From Yarrowia lipolytica (Eukaryota > Ascomycota > Dipodascomycetes > Dipodascales): DNA of 64,000 bases. Below, one piece after another: positions 10,302 to 22,029 of the stretch; positions within the stretch are counted from its first letter, which is position 1, and every line of letters begins with the position of its first letter. Location: NCBI RefSeq assembly GCF_001761485.1, contig NC_090771.1, positions 2,914,001 to 2,978,000 on the forward strand. The letters are read 5' to 3'. Below the pieces are notes generated by a model. The model was not told the DNA's origin and ran no database searches. It worked only from the letters and a program-made list of their open reading frames with translations. Made by a program: the position numbers and the translations under genes.

Positions 10302-11750
10302 ATGCCACCCAAAGTCGTTATTACCGATCCCACGCCCCTAAAGGCCTCCGAAGGCGCAAAGTCCGCCGCCAAGCTGCGATCCAAGTCCAAGGAGGCTGCC
10401 CAGCTCCCCAAGCCCAACCTGGGCGACGCCTGGGCCCCCACTTCCTGGCAGTCCAAGCCCATCACTCAGGACGTTGTCTACGACGACTACACCGGAGTGG
10501 AGGCCGCACTGGAGAAGCTGGAGTCCCTGCCTCCTCTGGTTTCGCCCTTTGAGATTGAGAAGCTGCGAACCAAGCTCGCCCACGCTGCTAACGGCAAGGC
10601 CTTTGTTCTCCAGGGAGGAGACTGTGCCGAGCTGTTTGATTACTGCACACAGGACCGAATTGAGTCCAAGCTCAAAGTTCTGATGCAAATGTCGCTGGTA
10701 CTGCTGTGGGGAACTGGACTTCCCGTGGTTCGAATCGGCCGAATTGCCGGCCAGTACGCCAAGCCCCGATCCAAGCTCACCGAGGAGGTGGACGGCAAGA
10801 CTATCAACTCTTTCCGAGGAGACAACATCAACGGCTTTGATGTGTCGGACCGAAAGCCCGATCCGGCCCGTCTGGTGTCCTCCTACTTCCACTCGGCAGC
10901 CACTCTCAACTACATTCGATGTGTGCTTGCGTCTGGCTTTGCCGATCTGCGAAAGGTGGACTGGTCGCTGGAACACGTCCAGAACCCTGAGACCAAGGAA
11001 CGATACCAGAAGACTCTGGACGCCATCACCGAGGGTCTGCAGTTCATGCACACCATTGGAGCCGACACTGCCCAAGATATGCAGACCATTGACTTCTTCA
11101 CTTCCCACGAGGCTCTACTTCTGGAGTACGAGCAGTCTCTGACCCGAGAGGCCAATGGGCACCATTACAACACCTCCGCACACTTCATTTGGATCGGAGA
11201 TCGAACCAGACAGCTCGACGGAGCCCACGTGGAGTTCTTCCGAGGAGTGCGAAACCCCATTGGAATCAAGGTCGGACCCACAATGAAAGCCGACGAGCTG
11301 GTGCGACTACTGGACATTGTGGACGCCAACCACGAGGACGGACGAGTCACCCTTATCACTCGATACGGTGCCTCCAAGGTGAAGGAGCTGCTTCCTGCCC
11401 ATATCAAGGCTGTTCAGTCATCTGGACATAAGGTTGTATGGATGTCTGATCCTTGCCACGGCAATACCCAGACTTCTACCGTCACCAAGCTCAAGACCCG
11501 TCACGTGGACGACATTGTTGAGGAGCTGCGACAGGCTTTGGAGATCCACCGGGAGTGTGGTAGCAAGCTCAACGGCGCCCATCTCGAGCTCACCGGAGAC
11601 GCTGTAACCGAGTGCATTGGAGGTTCTGCTGGTCTGTGCGACGAGGATCTCGTTGTGAGATACGACACTGTGTGCGACCCTCGACTGTCTTTGTCTCAGT
11701 CTCTGGATGTGTCCTTCCTTATTGCAGACAGCATGAGAGCCCAGAAGTAG
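10302..11750 (+). CDS. Class II (plant/microbial type) DAHP synthase
   Basis: The 482-residue product condenses phosphoenolpyruvate with erythrose 4-phosphate, the first step of the shikimate pathway to aromatic amino acids (EC 2.5.1.54). Class II signatures are seen in order: QGGDCAE (104-110, metal Cys), RIGRIAGQYAKPRS (ending at 157), FRGDNINGF, TSHEALLLEYE, WIGDRTR, the metal/substrate segment WMSDPCHGNT and the closing DTVCDPRLS. Length matches the family (about 450-480). The S. cerevisiae Aro3/Aro4 enzymes are the unrelated-looking class I type, so this is a different form from the best known yeast enzymes. The frame contains no intron, and the start is the first ATG in a favourable ACC ATG context. 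There is no obvious organelle presequence, so cytosolic location is inferred. Confidence 0.95.
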   Translation: MPPKVVITDPTPLKASEGAKSAAKLRSKSKEAAQLPKPNLGDAWAPTSWQSKPITQDVVYDDYTGVEAALEKLESLPPLVSPFEIEKLRTKLAHAANGKAFVLQGGDCAELFDYCTQDRIESKLKVLMQMSLVLLWGTGLPVVRIGRIAGQYAKPRSKLTEEVDGKTINSFRGDNINGFDVSDRKPDPARLVSSYFHSAATLNYIRCVLASGFADLRKVDWSLEHVQNPETKERYQKTLDAITEGLQFMHTIGADTAQDMQTIDFFTSHEALLLEYEQSLTREANGHHYNTSAHFIWIGDRTRQLDGAHVEFFRGVRNPIGIKVGPTMKADELVRLLDIVDANHEDGRVTLITRYGASKVKELLPAHIKAVQSSGHKVVWMSDPCHGNTQTSTVTKLKTRHVDDIVEELRQALEIHRECGSKLNGAHLELTGDAVTECIGGSAGLCDEDLVVRYDTVCDPRLSLSQSLDVSFLIADSMRAQK

Positions 11751-12624
11751 TCTTTTCTACCGAGTCTAGCAACAAGTACTAGGTGTGAGTGACACGACAT
11801 ATAATTCTGCTCACCCGTTTACATTCTACTGAGTCCGGTCTATGGCCAGAAACCTATCTGATGAGTGATGATTTTGACTATTTGGAAACAACATGATCTA
11901 CAAGCTACAGTGCAGTACTCGTACTCGTACATACCGTCGCTGCCGGATCCACTTTATGTCTCAACCACCATCGACAATACATGTATATAGCTAGTTTTTG
12001 CAAGTCTAAGAGCACGAGTGTATGTATGTACATACCTATATACAGTAGCTACCGTAGAAAGGGGCAAACTTGTACCAAAAGGGGACCTGTGCAGTATTTT
12101 ACACTCATTACTGTTGCAACAACCCCACAAATTACTCTTTCCTTTGGGGTCGAAAAAATATCTCAGGCGCTAGCTAGAGCTCCCTCTTTTGGACCGTCTT
12201 TTTGAGCTCTGACAGCCAAAAAAACAGCCGATCAAGGTTCGGGTGCTTGAGATATGCACCATTTACGGCCACTCCAAAATACATTATTATCTACTACCAG
12301 CCCGACCACTAAACTAGACGATATCACGGTGGTGCGACCAAGGCAGCAATTTTTTTTTCTGTTTCTACTAACACCACTATCCTTTATTTATTCATTCTCG
12401 CCATTCGACTCGTCATATTTGTCCACACTCACCCTACAGTGTAACACGACATATCCCAAACAATCAAACACACACTACAGCTACCCACGACCTTATCCAC
12501 ACACCACCCCTGCAGCATAGACTAACAAGATCGCTCAAATCTACAAGTACAAGTAGAACTCTTTTGAAAGGGCCTGTGACACCAAAAACAACCCACCCAC
12601 TCACATTCACACCACACTCTCAGA
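11751..12624. promoter_or_regulatory. Tandem intergenic region before the BTB gene
   Basis: This 874-bp stretch contains the 3' UTR of the DAHP synthase and the promoter of the BTB gene. Tandem GTACTCGTACTCGTACATAC lies near 11914, and a CT/ACA-rich leader precedes the ATG at 12625. No gene is seen. Confidence 0.5.
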
Positions 12625-14490
12625 ATGCTGTCTCTATCAGAACACATTTACTCTGCCGGCTTCCTCAGGGGAGAACTCTCTGATGTCAAGATTGTGGCGT
12701 TCCAGAAGGAGTACAACCTACACAAACTCATCCTCGACCGCTCGCCATACTTCCACTCGCTGTTCTCGGCTAAATGGGACACAGAAGGGCGACCTGTTCA
12801 TCATCTAGATTTCTCCATCGATCACAACATCACAGAGCAGGCATTTGACCAATGTCTTCAGCGGCTATATGGAGGAGCGGAGGACCCGTCGGAGATTCTG
12901 GGGTTCCCGGAGCGAGTGTCTGCAGCATTCGAGCTGTTCGCCACAGCCAACTTCCTCAATCTGACCGACCTAGTTGACTTCTGTCTGTTGTTGATCATAA
13001 ACTCGCTGACGAAATTCACAGTGGCCGAGACCCTGTGTTTTGCATTGGAGAACCACTACCCTCAAAGTGATACAATCATCGACTCCTGCAAATCCTTCCT
13101 GTGCGCTGAGGGCTCAGAGATGTCCTACCTCCAATGGTCTCGTATCCCCATTCCCATTGTGGTGGAGGTGGTGTCCTCAGACGGCTTCTTCATCCAGTCA
13201 GAGTGGGAGAGATGCATGTGGGTAGTAGGCTTTCTCACCGAAGAAGACTACCTCAGTGATTTCAACAATAACGAGAGTCCCATCGAACCCGAAGTTGAGG
13301 AGGACTCAGACTCATCGTCCAACTTCGACATTGGTCTCGAAAAGCTCTCATTGAATGCAGAAATCAACCTCAGCACGCCTACAGGCTCATACACCGAACT
13401 GAATCGTCTTGGGACCGAGCCAATTGGTAGTCCTGAGCAAGTCAAGAAGGCCTCCTCTTCTACTGCCTCGGCCCAGACCGAGGAGGATGAATGTGACATC
13501 GAGACCCAGTCCACCTCATCGCTGGACTCAGAAATTGCATCTCAGCTCCACGAACTCACAAAGGCCATCCACTACTGTCACCTGTCTCTAGCTCAACTTC
13601 AGCATCTAGAGAAGATCAAGGACAAGCGTGGAAAGCTGCTTTTTGACAAGAGCGTGCTTCAAGAAGGTCTCTGGCAGCAAATGAAGCTGAAACAGCTGGT
13701 TCTGAGCACTGGAGATGACCGTCTGGACGTGTGTATGTCCACCAAGCAGCTGATGGCTATGGGTGCCGAGAATGAAGACGACGCCGAGTTGTTCTATCCC
13801 GTTCCTTCGCACGATAAGAGTGTCGCTGGTCGACGATCTAACGATGCCATCACAGCCAAAGACTACTATACGGGTAGATGTGATCCTGAAGCGCCTCTAG
13901 AGACTTCTGATCCCGATGCTCAGGTGACCTTCTCCCCTTTCCCCCCCTTTAGATTCTCTGTCAAGTTCGACGACATTAGTCAGCTCAAGGGAGAGAGTAA
14001 ACTGTATACGGATAATGCAGTTTGGTACGCAGGTACATGGTGGAGTGTGTATCTGCAGAAGATCAACAAGAAGAGTCCCCAGCTGGGTGTCTATTTGCAT
14101 CGAGAGGCTCGAACCCAACGGGATCTGGCCACAGGGGCCAACTCGTCCTACACGCTACTTTCGGGAAAGAGCACTGCCAAGTCAACCGTTGGTTTGGATG
14201 ACACGACCACCATGGAGCTCAAGACTGAGCCTCGGCTGGTGAGTTTCCCTGCCACTGAGCAGCCTGCTGATTACAACGACGACCGGCCTCAGATCATGAG
14301 TTATTTTGAGATCTACACCCCATCCAAGCGGGGTAAGAACCTCACCTGTTTCTCGTCTTCTCCGTCCGCCTTTTCCTGTGCTCAGAGCTGGGGCTGGAGA
14401 TCGTCTTCGCTTTATCACTACGCTGAGGAGAACGCCAAGCAGCATACTCGGGCCAGTCTCAAGTTCATGGTAGTGATCGGTGTCGTTTAG
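12625..14490 (+). CDS. BTB/POZ-domain protein (germ-cell-less-like)
   Basis: The 621-residue protein has an N-terminal BTB/POZ domain (about residues 8-125): SEHIYSAGFLRGELSDVKIV, the core LHKLILDRSPYF, and a BACK-like helical stretch after it. The middle (about 215-320) is acidic and Ser-rich, probably disordered. The C-terminal 170 residues contain a folded segment (VKFDDISQLKGESKLYTDNAVWYAGTWW begins near residue 450) seen in fungal BTB proteins of unknown function. BTB domains dimerise and often serve as Cullin-3 substrate adaptors; whether this one does is inference. No DNA-binding or kelch domain is visible. It starts at the first ATG, where the domain starts at once. Confidence 0.7.
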   Translation: MLSLSEHIYSAGFLRGELSDVKIVAFQKEYNLHKLILDRSPYFHSLFSAKWDTEGRPVHHLDFSIDHNITEQAFDQCLQRLYGGAEDPSEILGFPERVSAAFELFATANFLNLTDLVDFCLLLIINSLTKFTVAETLCFALENHYPQSDTIIDSCKSFLCAEGSEMSYLQWSRIPIPIVVEVVSSDGFFIQSEWERCMWVVGFLTEEDYLSDFNNNESPIEPEVEEDSDSSSNFDIGLEKLSLNAEINLSTPTGSYTELNRLGTEPIGSPEQVKKASSSTASAQTEEDECDIETQSTSSLDSEIASQLHELTKAIHYCHLSLAQLQHLEKIKDKRGKLLFDKSVLQEGLWQQMKLKQLVLSTGDDRLDVCMSTKQLMAMGAENEDDAELFYPVPSHDKSVAGRRSNDAITAKDYYTGRCDPEAPLETSDPDAQVTFSPFPPFRFSVKFDDISQLKGESKLYTDNAVWYAGTWWSVYLQKINKKSPQLGVYLHREARTQRDLATGANSSYTLLSGKSTAKSTVGLDDTTTMELKTEPRLVSFPATEQPADYNDDRPQIMSYFEIYTPSKRGKNLTCFSSSPSAFSCAQSWGWRSSSLYHYAEENAKQHTRASLKFMVVIGVV

Positions 14491-16248
14491 GACTACTACA
14501 TGATGGTAGTCCAGTAATAATTTAACACATATTCAATAATACCAGCAGGTAATTATCGTAATAATGTATTCACGAGAGTCACCATGGTTGATTTCATGAA
14601 GGTGGGCTGGACTGAGCTATGGGCTAGGGATTGCCTCTTGCATATTTCAGATCTGGGGTTTCAGTAGATCGCAACTTTAATGGCTGGTTTTGAAAAAAGA
14701 ACCCCGTACAATACTCGTAGAAAGACAGGGCCAGTGAGCACTAAAACAGGGTAGTCTACAAGTAAAATTAAAGGCCGACCCAAGCGGCAAGACGGGGCTA
14801 TGCATTGTATCCGAGCTTTTTGTTTCTCTTCCTTTTTGGCTGCCGCGCGGCATGCAATGTCTTTCAAAGATCAACGTCTCTGCACCGCACCACACGTGCT
14901 TTCTTGCAAAACAGAACCCACTATCTGTACGTAAGGAAACAGGAAAACAGGGTGCGAAAAAGCAACGCAGGGAGTGTGGGAGCTGTCAGAAATAACACTA
15001 ACTAACATTACAAAAGTCAAAAAAAGCTGAAACAGGCCCAGTTCTCAGGTTTGAGTGGGTTGGAAGATCGGTCCGTGTAACGTTGTCTTTTGAGAGGAGG
15101 CCTGAGACAGTCTGAGCACAGGCCCGTGGGATCCTGCGGGTACGGTTTAGAGATCCATTGTCAATGCTCCGTGTGCATACTCCGTTACAGGGGAGAATAC
15201 AGCCTGTAAGCGCGGAATGAGACACAGTCACAAATGGCGGCCCGTGTGGAGTGGTGGTGTCTCCATCTGCCAGTTGGCTGCTTCCTGTTTGGCTGTAATG
15301 TATCCGAACTTTGTTGCGAAGCTTGGGGTGGAGCTATAACGCTGTTATAGGAGCTTTCGGGGCTTTTCCGAGAGGGGAAGTGGCCATGGCGATGACTAAG
15401 AGGGTGCGATGGGGTGCTACAGTTGTTTTTAAACCGATACTTGTTTGCTATCGTATTATCTCAGGGACACGAGTGCTGCTCCGTCAGATCACCAATAAAG
15501 GTAGATCCCGGCGAGATCGCTTAAGGTACACTCTGGTGTGCAATTCCAAAGACTTAGTTTGACGCTTTAGGTTCCTTGGGGGGTGGTTAGGTCTAATGCA
15601 AGTTTGGACTGGAGCAGGAAGCAATGGGAGTGCAAGGCGGGATCTAATTTTTTGACGGCTTGACCACAGTGTCCTCCAGCGGTCGCTCGTTGGTAAAGAC
15701 TGATTTAGGAGGGGAAAGCCCAGCAAGCTGGAGCAGTCCTGGCACCTTCGATGCTACGCTGAATCGATCTCACTCGTAACCCAAATTATTACAACGGCCA
15801 AATGAGCACAAATTGGCCGTAAATCTTGACTCTTGGCCTCCCCCATATGTTTCTTTGCATTGTTCATGTTGATGGCACACAGGGGTGGCAAGTGTGCGGG
15901 AGATGACGGCTTTTGCAGCAGGAGGGATGCCGAATGAAGAGGTGCCCCCAAACCGGCTCAAAAGGTCCGAAGCGGCCGATCCAGGCATGTATACGCAACA
16001 TCAATACCACGGGCCCGTCATATACGTGCTGTAGACCGACGGGACCTAGTATTGGGCCTCATTAACTAGCCCCTATCCTGTCCCATGTAATTAGACGCGG
16101 CTTTGTTTGGCTGTACAGCTGCAAGTTTATTTCGGCCTAAGCGGAGCCTAAAAAAGACTTACTGATGAGAGGTGCCGGTCTTGTATCAAACTGAGACTTT
16201 CATCTTTCACCGACTACAGCTTCAATTCAACTCGATTTTATTCCGGCA
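14491..16248. promoter_or_regulatory. Intergenic region and 5' UTR upstream of DCK1
   Basis: This 1.76-kb stretch between tandem genes holds the 3' UTR of the BTB gene and the promoter and leader of DCK1. Open frames on both strands are short and unlike known proteins. I find no RNA gene. The leader just before the split ATG is CT/TTCAA-rich. Confidence 0.5.
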
Positions 16249-19200
16249 ATGTGAGTAATACTGTGGGGCCAGCTACGGAACGACCCAAAGCTCTCCAGAA
16301 CGCCGACACCGGCACAGACGTCCTCCCTCCTTTTTCGGTTTGTCTCTGCTCATCTGCTCACAACTTTTTGATCTGTCGATTTGAGTGGTCGATGAAGTGC
16401 AAAGAGTGAAGTGAAGAATGTCGAGTCTAGACATACGAGGTGGACGGTGCTAATGCGAGTCAGGGGAGTCAACAGGAGGTGCTGGATAGCCAGTAAGCGA
16501 CTTCACACCCTCATTTTCAATGTCAGCTGATACTGATTGATTTGCATTGGTTAGGTTTGGGTCAAGAGAGCTACTTGTAGCTACTTGTAGGAGATGAGTA
16601 TCATCTCCACAGACTGCGTGTTGCAAGAGAAGCTGCGGCGGAAGCACGCAAACGAAGTGATTGATGTGATAACCTCACTACCTTACTCACATCTCTATAT
16701 CTCCATCCATACCTGTGGTCTCTATCCTCACCACCATCCCGTACCTGAAGCTTATTTGGGCTTGTGGGCATTGCCAGTGAAACTATTACTAACCCAGGTG
16801 GACCCCTTTGCCTAAAATCGGCCGTGGTGTGCTGTTGAAAACAGTCCGCCTTGACGGCTTGCATGCTGCTGAGGCCGTTTCGGACATCAATGGCACCTAC
16901 AAGACCAGTAACAAGGATATCCGTATTGGAGAGGAGGTGTTCGTGTTCGAGCAGCACTCTGGCGGCGAATGGTACCGTGCCTACGTCGTTTCCTCTCCTT
17001 CGGCCATGAACATTCTCATGGACGTTCTGGAGCACACTGACGTTGTTTCTGACGAGAACGTTAAGCCCCCGGATGCTAAGATCATCACCGCTGTCTTCCC
17101 TGCTTCTTGTGTCAAGATCAAGGACTACTTTGAGATCAAGGACTCCCCCAACCGAGAGCAAAACAATAATTCTGCCTACAGCCTTGGAAAGCCCTTTGCT
17201 CCTCCTGTCCCTGCTCTCCGACTGGGTATCGAGTCTCCCATGCTCGAGGGAGAGCCTCTCGTGGATGATATCATCTCTGTCATTGGTGAGTGGAACAAGG
17301 TCTACTTGTGTCGATTCTTTGTTAACCGAAACTACGGTGTTGTTAACGAACTGAACGCCATCATCAAGGAGCTCTACGTCATCCGACGACAACTTCTGTA
17401 CCAGCTTCTCACTGAGGAGGAGACTCTTCTCACCCGACGACGAGCCATCTGGCTTATTCTCAAGGCCAAAAAGATGATGTCCCAGGGTATCCTTGTTCGA
17501 GATACCGTCACCGGAGAGATTCTCACCGGTCGAGAGGATCCCGTCAAGCTGGCCAAGGAGCAGCTGCTCATCAACCTCTCGCCCAAGTACCCCAACTACA
17601 ACGCTCTTGACGAGCGATCTGTGCAGGACGTGCATCTGCCCACCCATATTTCCGTCAAGCTGGTTGAGTCCGATGGTCAGGCTGGAGACGGCGCTCTTAC
17701 TGCCTTCATCTACCTGCGATCTCGAACCAAACGTTTGACTGAGGCTTTCCGAATCTCCGTCGACTCCTCTCTTGTGCTGTCTGATCTCTCTACAGTGCTG
17801 TTCACCAATATCCCCGCCCAGACTGTCAAGGACGAGATTTACATTGTTGTGGTTCTGTCCGAGGAAGTGCCCGTCTCTGCCACTTCCAAGAAGCGTGTGC
17901 GACGAGGTATTGCTGCTGGTGTTCAGTCTCTGTCTCGAATCTTTCAGGATTTCACCCACCGAGAGAAAGAGCTTACTATCAACATGTACGCTTCCTACTC
18001 CGAGACTGGCCAGTACGGCCAGTCCAACCGAGGCTGGGGTGAGCTTGTTGATAGAATCATCAAGGGTGAGACTGTTGGTGTCGGTAAGACTCCCCGAGCT
18101 GACAAGGTCACTCTCGCCGTCAAGGACTTCCAGGCTCCTACCGCCTCTCAGCTGGACTTCAAGGCCAACACTGCCATGTTCCCTGCCACCTCTCTGTTCG
18201 TGGACTCCCTGATCCCTAAGCGAGATGATCTGTACGTCTACCTCAAGACGATGACTCTGGCTAAGGGCTTCGATGGTGCCGATCTCATCTCTCTCAACCT
18301 TCAAACTGCTTATGGAAAGGTTGCTTTCACAAAGGCTTCTAACGTCGAGCCTGTTGGAGGTTGGTTCGCTGCTTCCGTCTACAACGGTGAGTCTATCGGC
18401 GAGGTTGTTCGAGTCACCGACTGCGGCCACGGATGGAACGATACTCTTTACTTCAATATCTTCCTGGGAGCTGACTTCCTGGGTCGTGGTATCCTCCAGC
18501 TGTGGACCAACGACAGAATCACCTCTGACGGCCACAAGGTCATTGATATCATCAACTCTGACCGACTCAAGTGCGCCACTCTTGAGGTGTCTGTTGACTA
18601 CGTTGGAAACTCCTTCAACGTGCCTGCCGCCATTGTCACCGTCAACAACTGGAAGAAGTACTTTAACTCCGGCCTTGGAGACGAGCTCATGACTGCTTGC
18701 AACGCCATTTCTCAGGTTCCTGATCCCGAGTTCACTTTGCACTTCCACCGAGTCGTCGACAACCTGTGCCAGATCATCCTAGCCGTTGACAACGAGGCTT
18801 ACAGAGACGCTGCTTTTGGTGCTCTGATCCACGCCCTGGAGGTTGTTTCTCTCAAGCACCATGGCAACCACGCCTATCTTGCCGATGACTGGCTGGCCCA
18901 CTTCAGCTTTGTTGGTATTGCCAAGCCTCTTCTGGCCTACATTCACAAGACCAAGAAGGTCCAGAAGTGTGGTCAATATCTCGCCAACCTCATTGCCACT
19001 GCGGCCCGAGTCGACATTGGCGTTTCCGAGGACAAGCACGCTGCTCGAAAGGATCTGGCTGTCAGTCTGCACCACGTCATTGACGATGTTGTGGATGCAA
19101 TCAAGACTGACACCCCCAACAAGCAGACCATTGCCCTGATTTCCCATTTGCCAAACTGGTTGGAAAACATGCGACCTCTTGTTGGTAATCGAGATTGTAT

Positions 19201-21757
19201 GGAGACCTACATTCGATTCGTCGATTCGATCCGACCCGGTAACGACAAGCTGACCGTCGCTAAGCTGCTGTTCATCCAGGAGATGTCCCGATCTTGGATG
19301 TTCCGAGAAGCCAAGTACCGAGCTCGACTTGCCTCCTTTACTATTCGATGGACTCTGCCCTTCATCACCAAGGTTGAGTCAGGCACTATCACAACTTTCA
19401 AGAAGGATCTCTTCCGACTCGTCTGCGCCATTTTCGCCAACCAGATCTCCATCCTGTGGCCTTCTCGAGAGACCGAAAAAGGTATCATTGGTATGTATGT
19501 GCCTCTGCTGCCTCTGTTCGCACGAACTTACGTTGCTCTCCTGGCCCACTACAAGGAGTTTGGTCGACAGCGACGAACTTACACCGAGCTATTCCCCAGC
19601 AAGTACCCTTTCGTTACTGTTCCTGTGGACTCTCGGTCCGATTCCAAGTTCGACGAGTGTCTTATTGAGATGGGTACCATTTTCATGTCCATCGTTACTT
19701 TTGCCAACATTTCAGGCATGTCTCTGCCCTCCTCTTCTCTGTCTCGTTCTGAACTCAGTGAGATTATTCTCAACATCCTGCAAGCTTGTTCTGCCATGCT
19801 GGCCAACCAGTCGTTCCCCAAGACCTGGACTTCTCTTGTTACCCTCCATCACGACACCGTTTTTGGTACCCTCACATACCTGAACAGTCTCCTGGTCGAG
19901 AAGTTCATTCCCTCCCCCGAGCAGGCCGAGGAGTTCGATGCCTCCATCTGGTACACCTATCTGTCTACCCTCCTTCAGGTCACTGGTTCCGACATCATCG
20001 CCATCGAGTTCCTGTCTGAGCAGAAGCGAAAGGCCATGTGGAGTCTTCTGGGAGATATCCGAGGTCGAGCTTCCACCATGCTCCAACAGACTTGGGATCT
20101 TCTGGGATGGCAGGCTTCTCCCGAGGAGCAGCAAAAGTATGGCCTTTCCCGCCTTGGTGGCTTCCAGGTCAACCTGTACGTTGGAGACACTTCTTTGGTT
20201 GTCGGAATCCTGTACATGTGTCTGGGTAAGCATGCCGGTGCCCAGGCTGTTGCTGTTAACATTCTCAAGTCCATGATTGTCGGTGAGTGGATTCTGAACA
20301 ACGACCTTTCTCAGATCACTCGTGAGATCATTGGTGGTCTCGACTCTGTCTTCCAGCACAAGACCTTCCTCCCCGATGAGGAAGACAAGAACCGATTCCT
20401 CCAGCTTCTGCGCCAGTCTCTGCCCGACGAGGTATCTTCCATTGCCGAGGATATTGAGGAGTTCACCGATCTGCTGTATGATCTCCATACCATCCCTGCT
20501 GGTGACCAGTACAACGATGACAGAATTTTCCACACCCTCAACGTTCTCAACTTCCTGCGATCCCTCGACAAGGTGGAGATCTTCTCTCGGTATGTCCATG
20601 ACATTGCTCAATGGCACGTTGCCAAGCAGAATCACGTTCAGGCCGGTTTATCTCTAACCCTGCTGTCCAACGCCTACTCCTGGGACAAGACTGCCATGCT
20701 GGGTCCTTCCAAGTTCCCCAAGCTACCAGCCCAGTCCGAGTTTGCTCGGAAGGAGGCTCTTTTGAAGGATGCTATCGAGTACTTTGACAGGGCTGACTGC
20801 CTGGAGAGTTCTGTCGATGCCCTCAAGCAGCTCCAGGTTGCCTACGAGCAGAGCTACGACTTCTCAAAGCTTTCTGAGATCACCCAGCTGCTTGCAAGAA
20901 CCTATGACAAGGTAGACGGTCTTCAACGAACCAAGCCTCTGTACTTCCGAGTCACTCTTCTTGGCGGAGGCTTCCCCAAGTCTCTGCGAGGACGACACTT
21001 CATCTTCGAGACTTCACCCTTTGAGCAACTGGAGTCTATCCACGATATTCTCTACCGAGTCCACCCCAAGGCCGTGATCATTGCCAACGAAAACCAGGCT
21101 CGTGACGAGGGTCAATTCCTGCATGTCACTGCAGTGCAGCCCATGTCAACTGCTTCCCACGCCCTCTCTCCCGCTGCTACCGATGGTGCTCGAGAGTATT
21201 ACGATCGACAGAACATGCGACTCTTTTCATCCACCCGGGCCTCAGGTCCTTCTGAGAACCCTACCCAGATGTGGACCGAGAAGACCATCTACGAAACCTA
21301 TCAGCCTTTCCCCACTATTGTCAACCGATCCGAGGTCAAAAGTATCCAGGTGGTCAAGCTTTCTCCTGCTGAGAACGCTCTACAGACCCTCAACACCAAG
21401 ATCAACGAGCTTCAGGCCATCGAATCTTCGTTCCGTGTCGGAGGCCGAGGTGATACAAACCTGCTGCCACTTGTACTGGAGGGGGCTATTGACTCTGGTG
21501 TTGGTGGCGGTATTCACCAGTACCGAGTCTTTATCGAGGATGGTGATGCTTCAATCCAGCAGGCCTTCATCGAATACGCCCAGGTTGTCAAGAAGTGTCT
21601 TGCTGTGCACGACCGGGTCATGTCTCCCAAGATGAGACAACTTCATGAGAGTCTGTGTGAGCGGTTCCGAAAGGGATTCGCCCCTGAGCTTGCCATTATC
21701 GGTGACGATATTGCCGGTGCTCGAGTTGCCATTAAGCATCCTACTGGCCAATTTTAG
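16249..21757 (+). CDS. DCK1: DOCK-family Rho exchange factor Dck1, start codon split by intron
   Basis: The 1653-residue product is a CZH/DOCK guanine-nucleotide exchange factor; yeast Dck1 works with the ELMO protein Lmo1 on Rho5 in stress and mitophagy signalling. The open frame has no ATG near its homologous start. Splicing AT (16249-16250) to G (16798) creates ATG followed by WTPLPKIGRGV, the expected SH3-like beginning with a WYRAY segment at about residue 60. A DHR-1 C2-like domain begins near residue 470 (DDLYVYLKTMTLAKGF). The C-terminal DHR-2 catalytic domain spans about 1240-1620, including ESSVDALKQL, the TKPLYFRVTLLGGGFP segment and PKMRQLHESL. It lies in tandem with the BTB gene and converges on the formate dehydrogenase gene 5 kb away. 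The family is certain; the split start is strong inference from splice signals. Confidence 0.87.
16251..16797 (+). other. Intron inside the DCK1 start codon
   Basis: The donor GTGAGT follows AT at 16249-16250. The acceptor is TACTAAC directly followed by CCAG, a perfect Yarrowia-type 3' end. Only two coding bases lie upstream. The 547 bases hold no in-frame alternative ATG that would reach exon 2. A duplicated GCTACTTGTA lies at about 16569-16590. Confidence 0.78.
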
Positions 21758-22029
21758 TTTAGTTGTTATTAAAATGTATTTGATTGCCATGTTTGTCTAC
21801 TTTGGAGTTCTTCTGAATGTATGTACATACTGTACTGAGAATAATATGTACAACTTGTACACGACGTGTTCAGTATATACGATTGCTACGGCAGCTTCTG
21901 GTAAGTCTGGGCAGTTTAGTAATATTAATTAGTACAAGTAGTACCAGTAATATGATATGAATTCAAAGTAATTAGCATAATGTTCAAGGGCGACGATTGC
22001 CTTGCATATCGAGTAAAGGACAACTTGGA

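Noticed and set aside
16450-16485. Telomere-like words (AGTCAGGG, GAGTCA) suggesting a telomerase RNA template
   Set aside because: Not a continuous match to the Yarrowia telomere unit, and it lies in the DCK1 intron.
16390-16540. Possible C/D box snoRNA in the DCK1 intron (GATGAAG ... CTGA)
   Set aside because: The C box is imperfect and no terminal stem or guide pairing could be shown.
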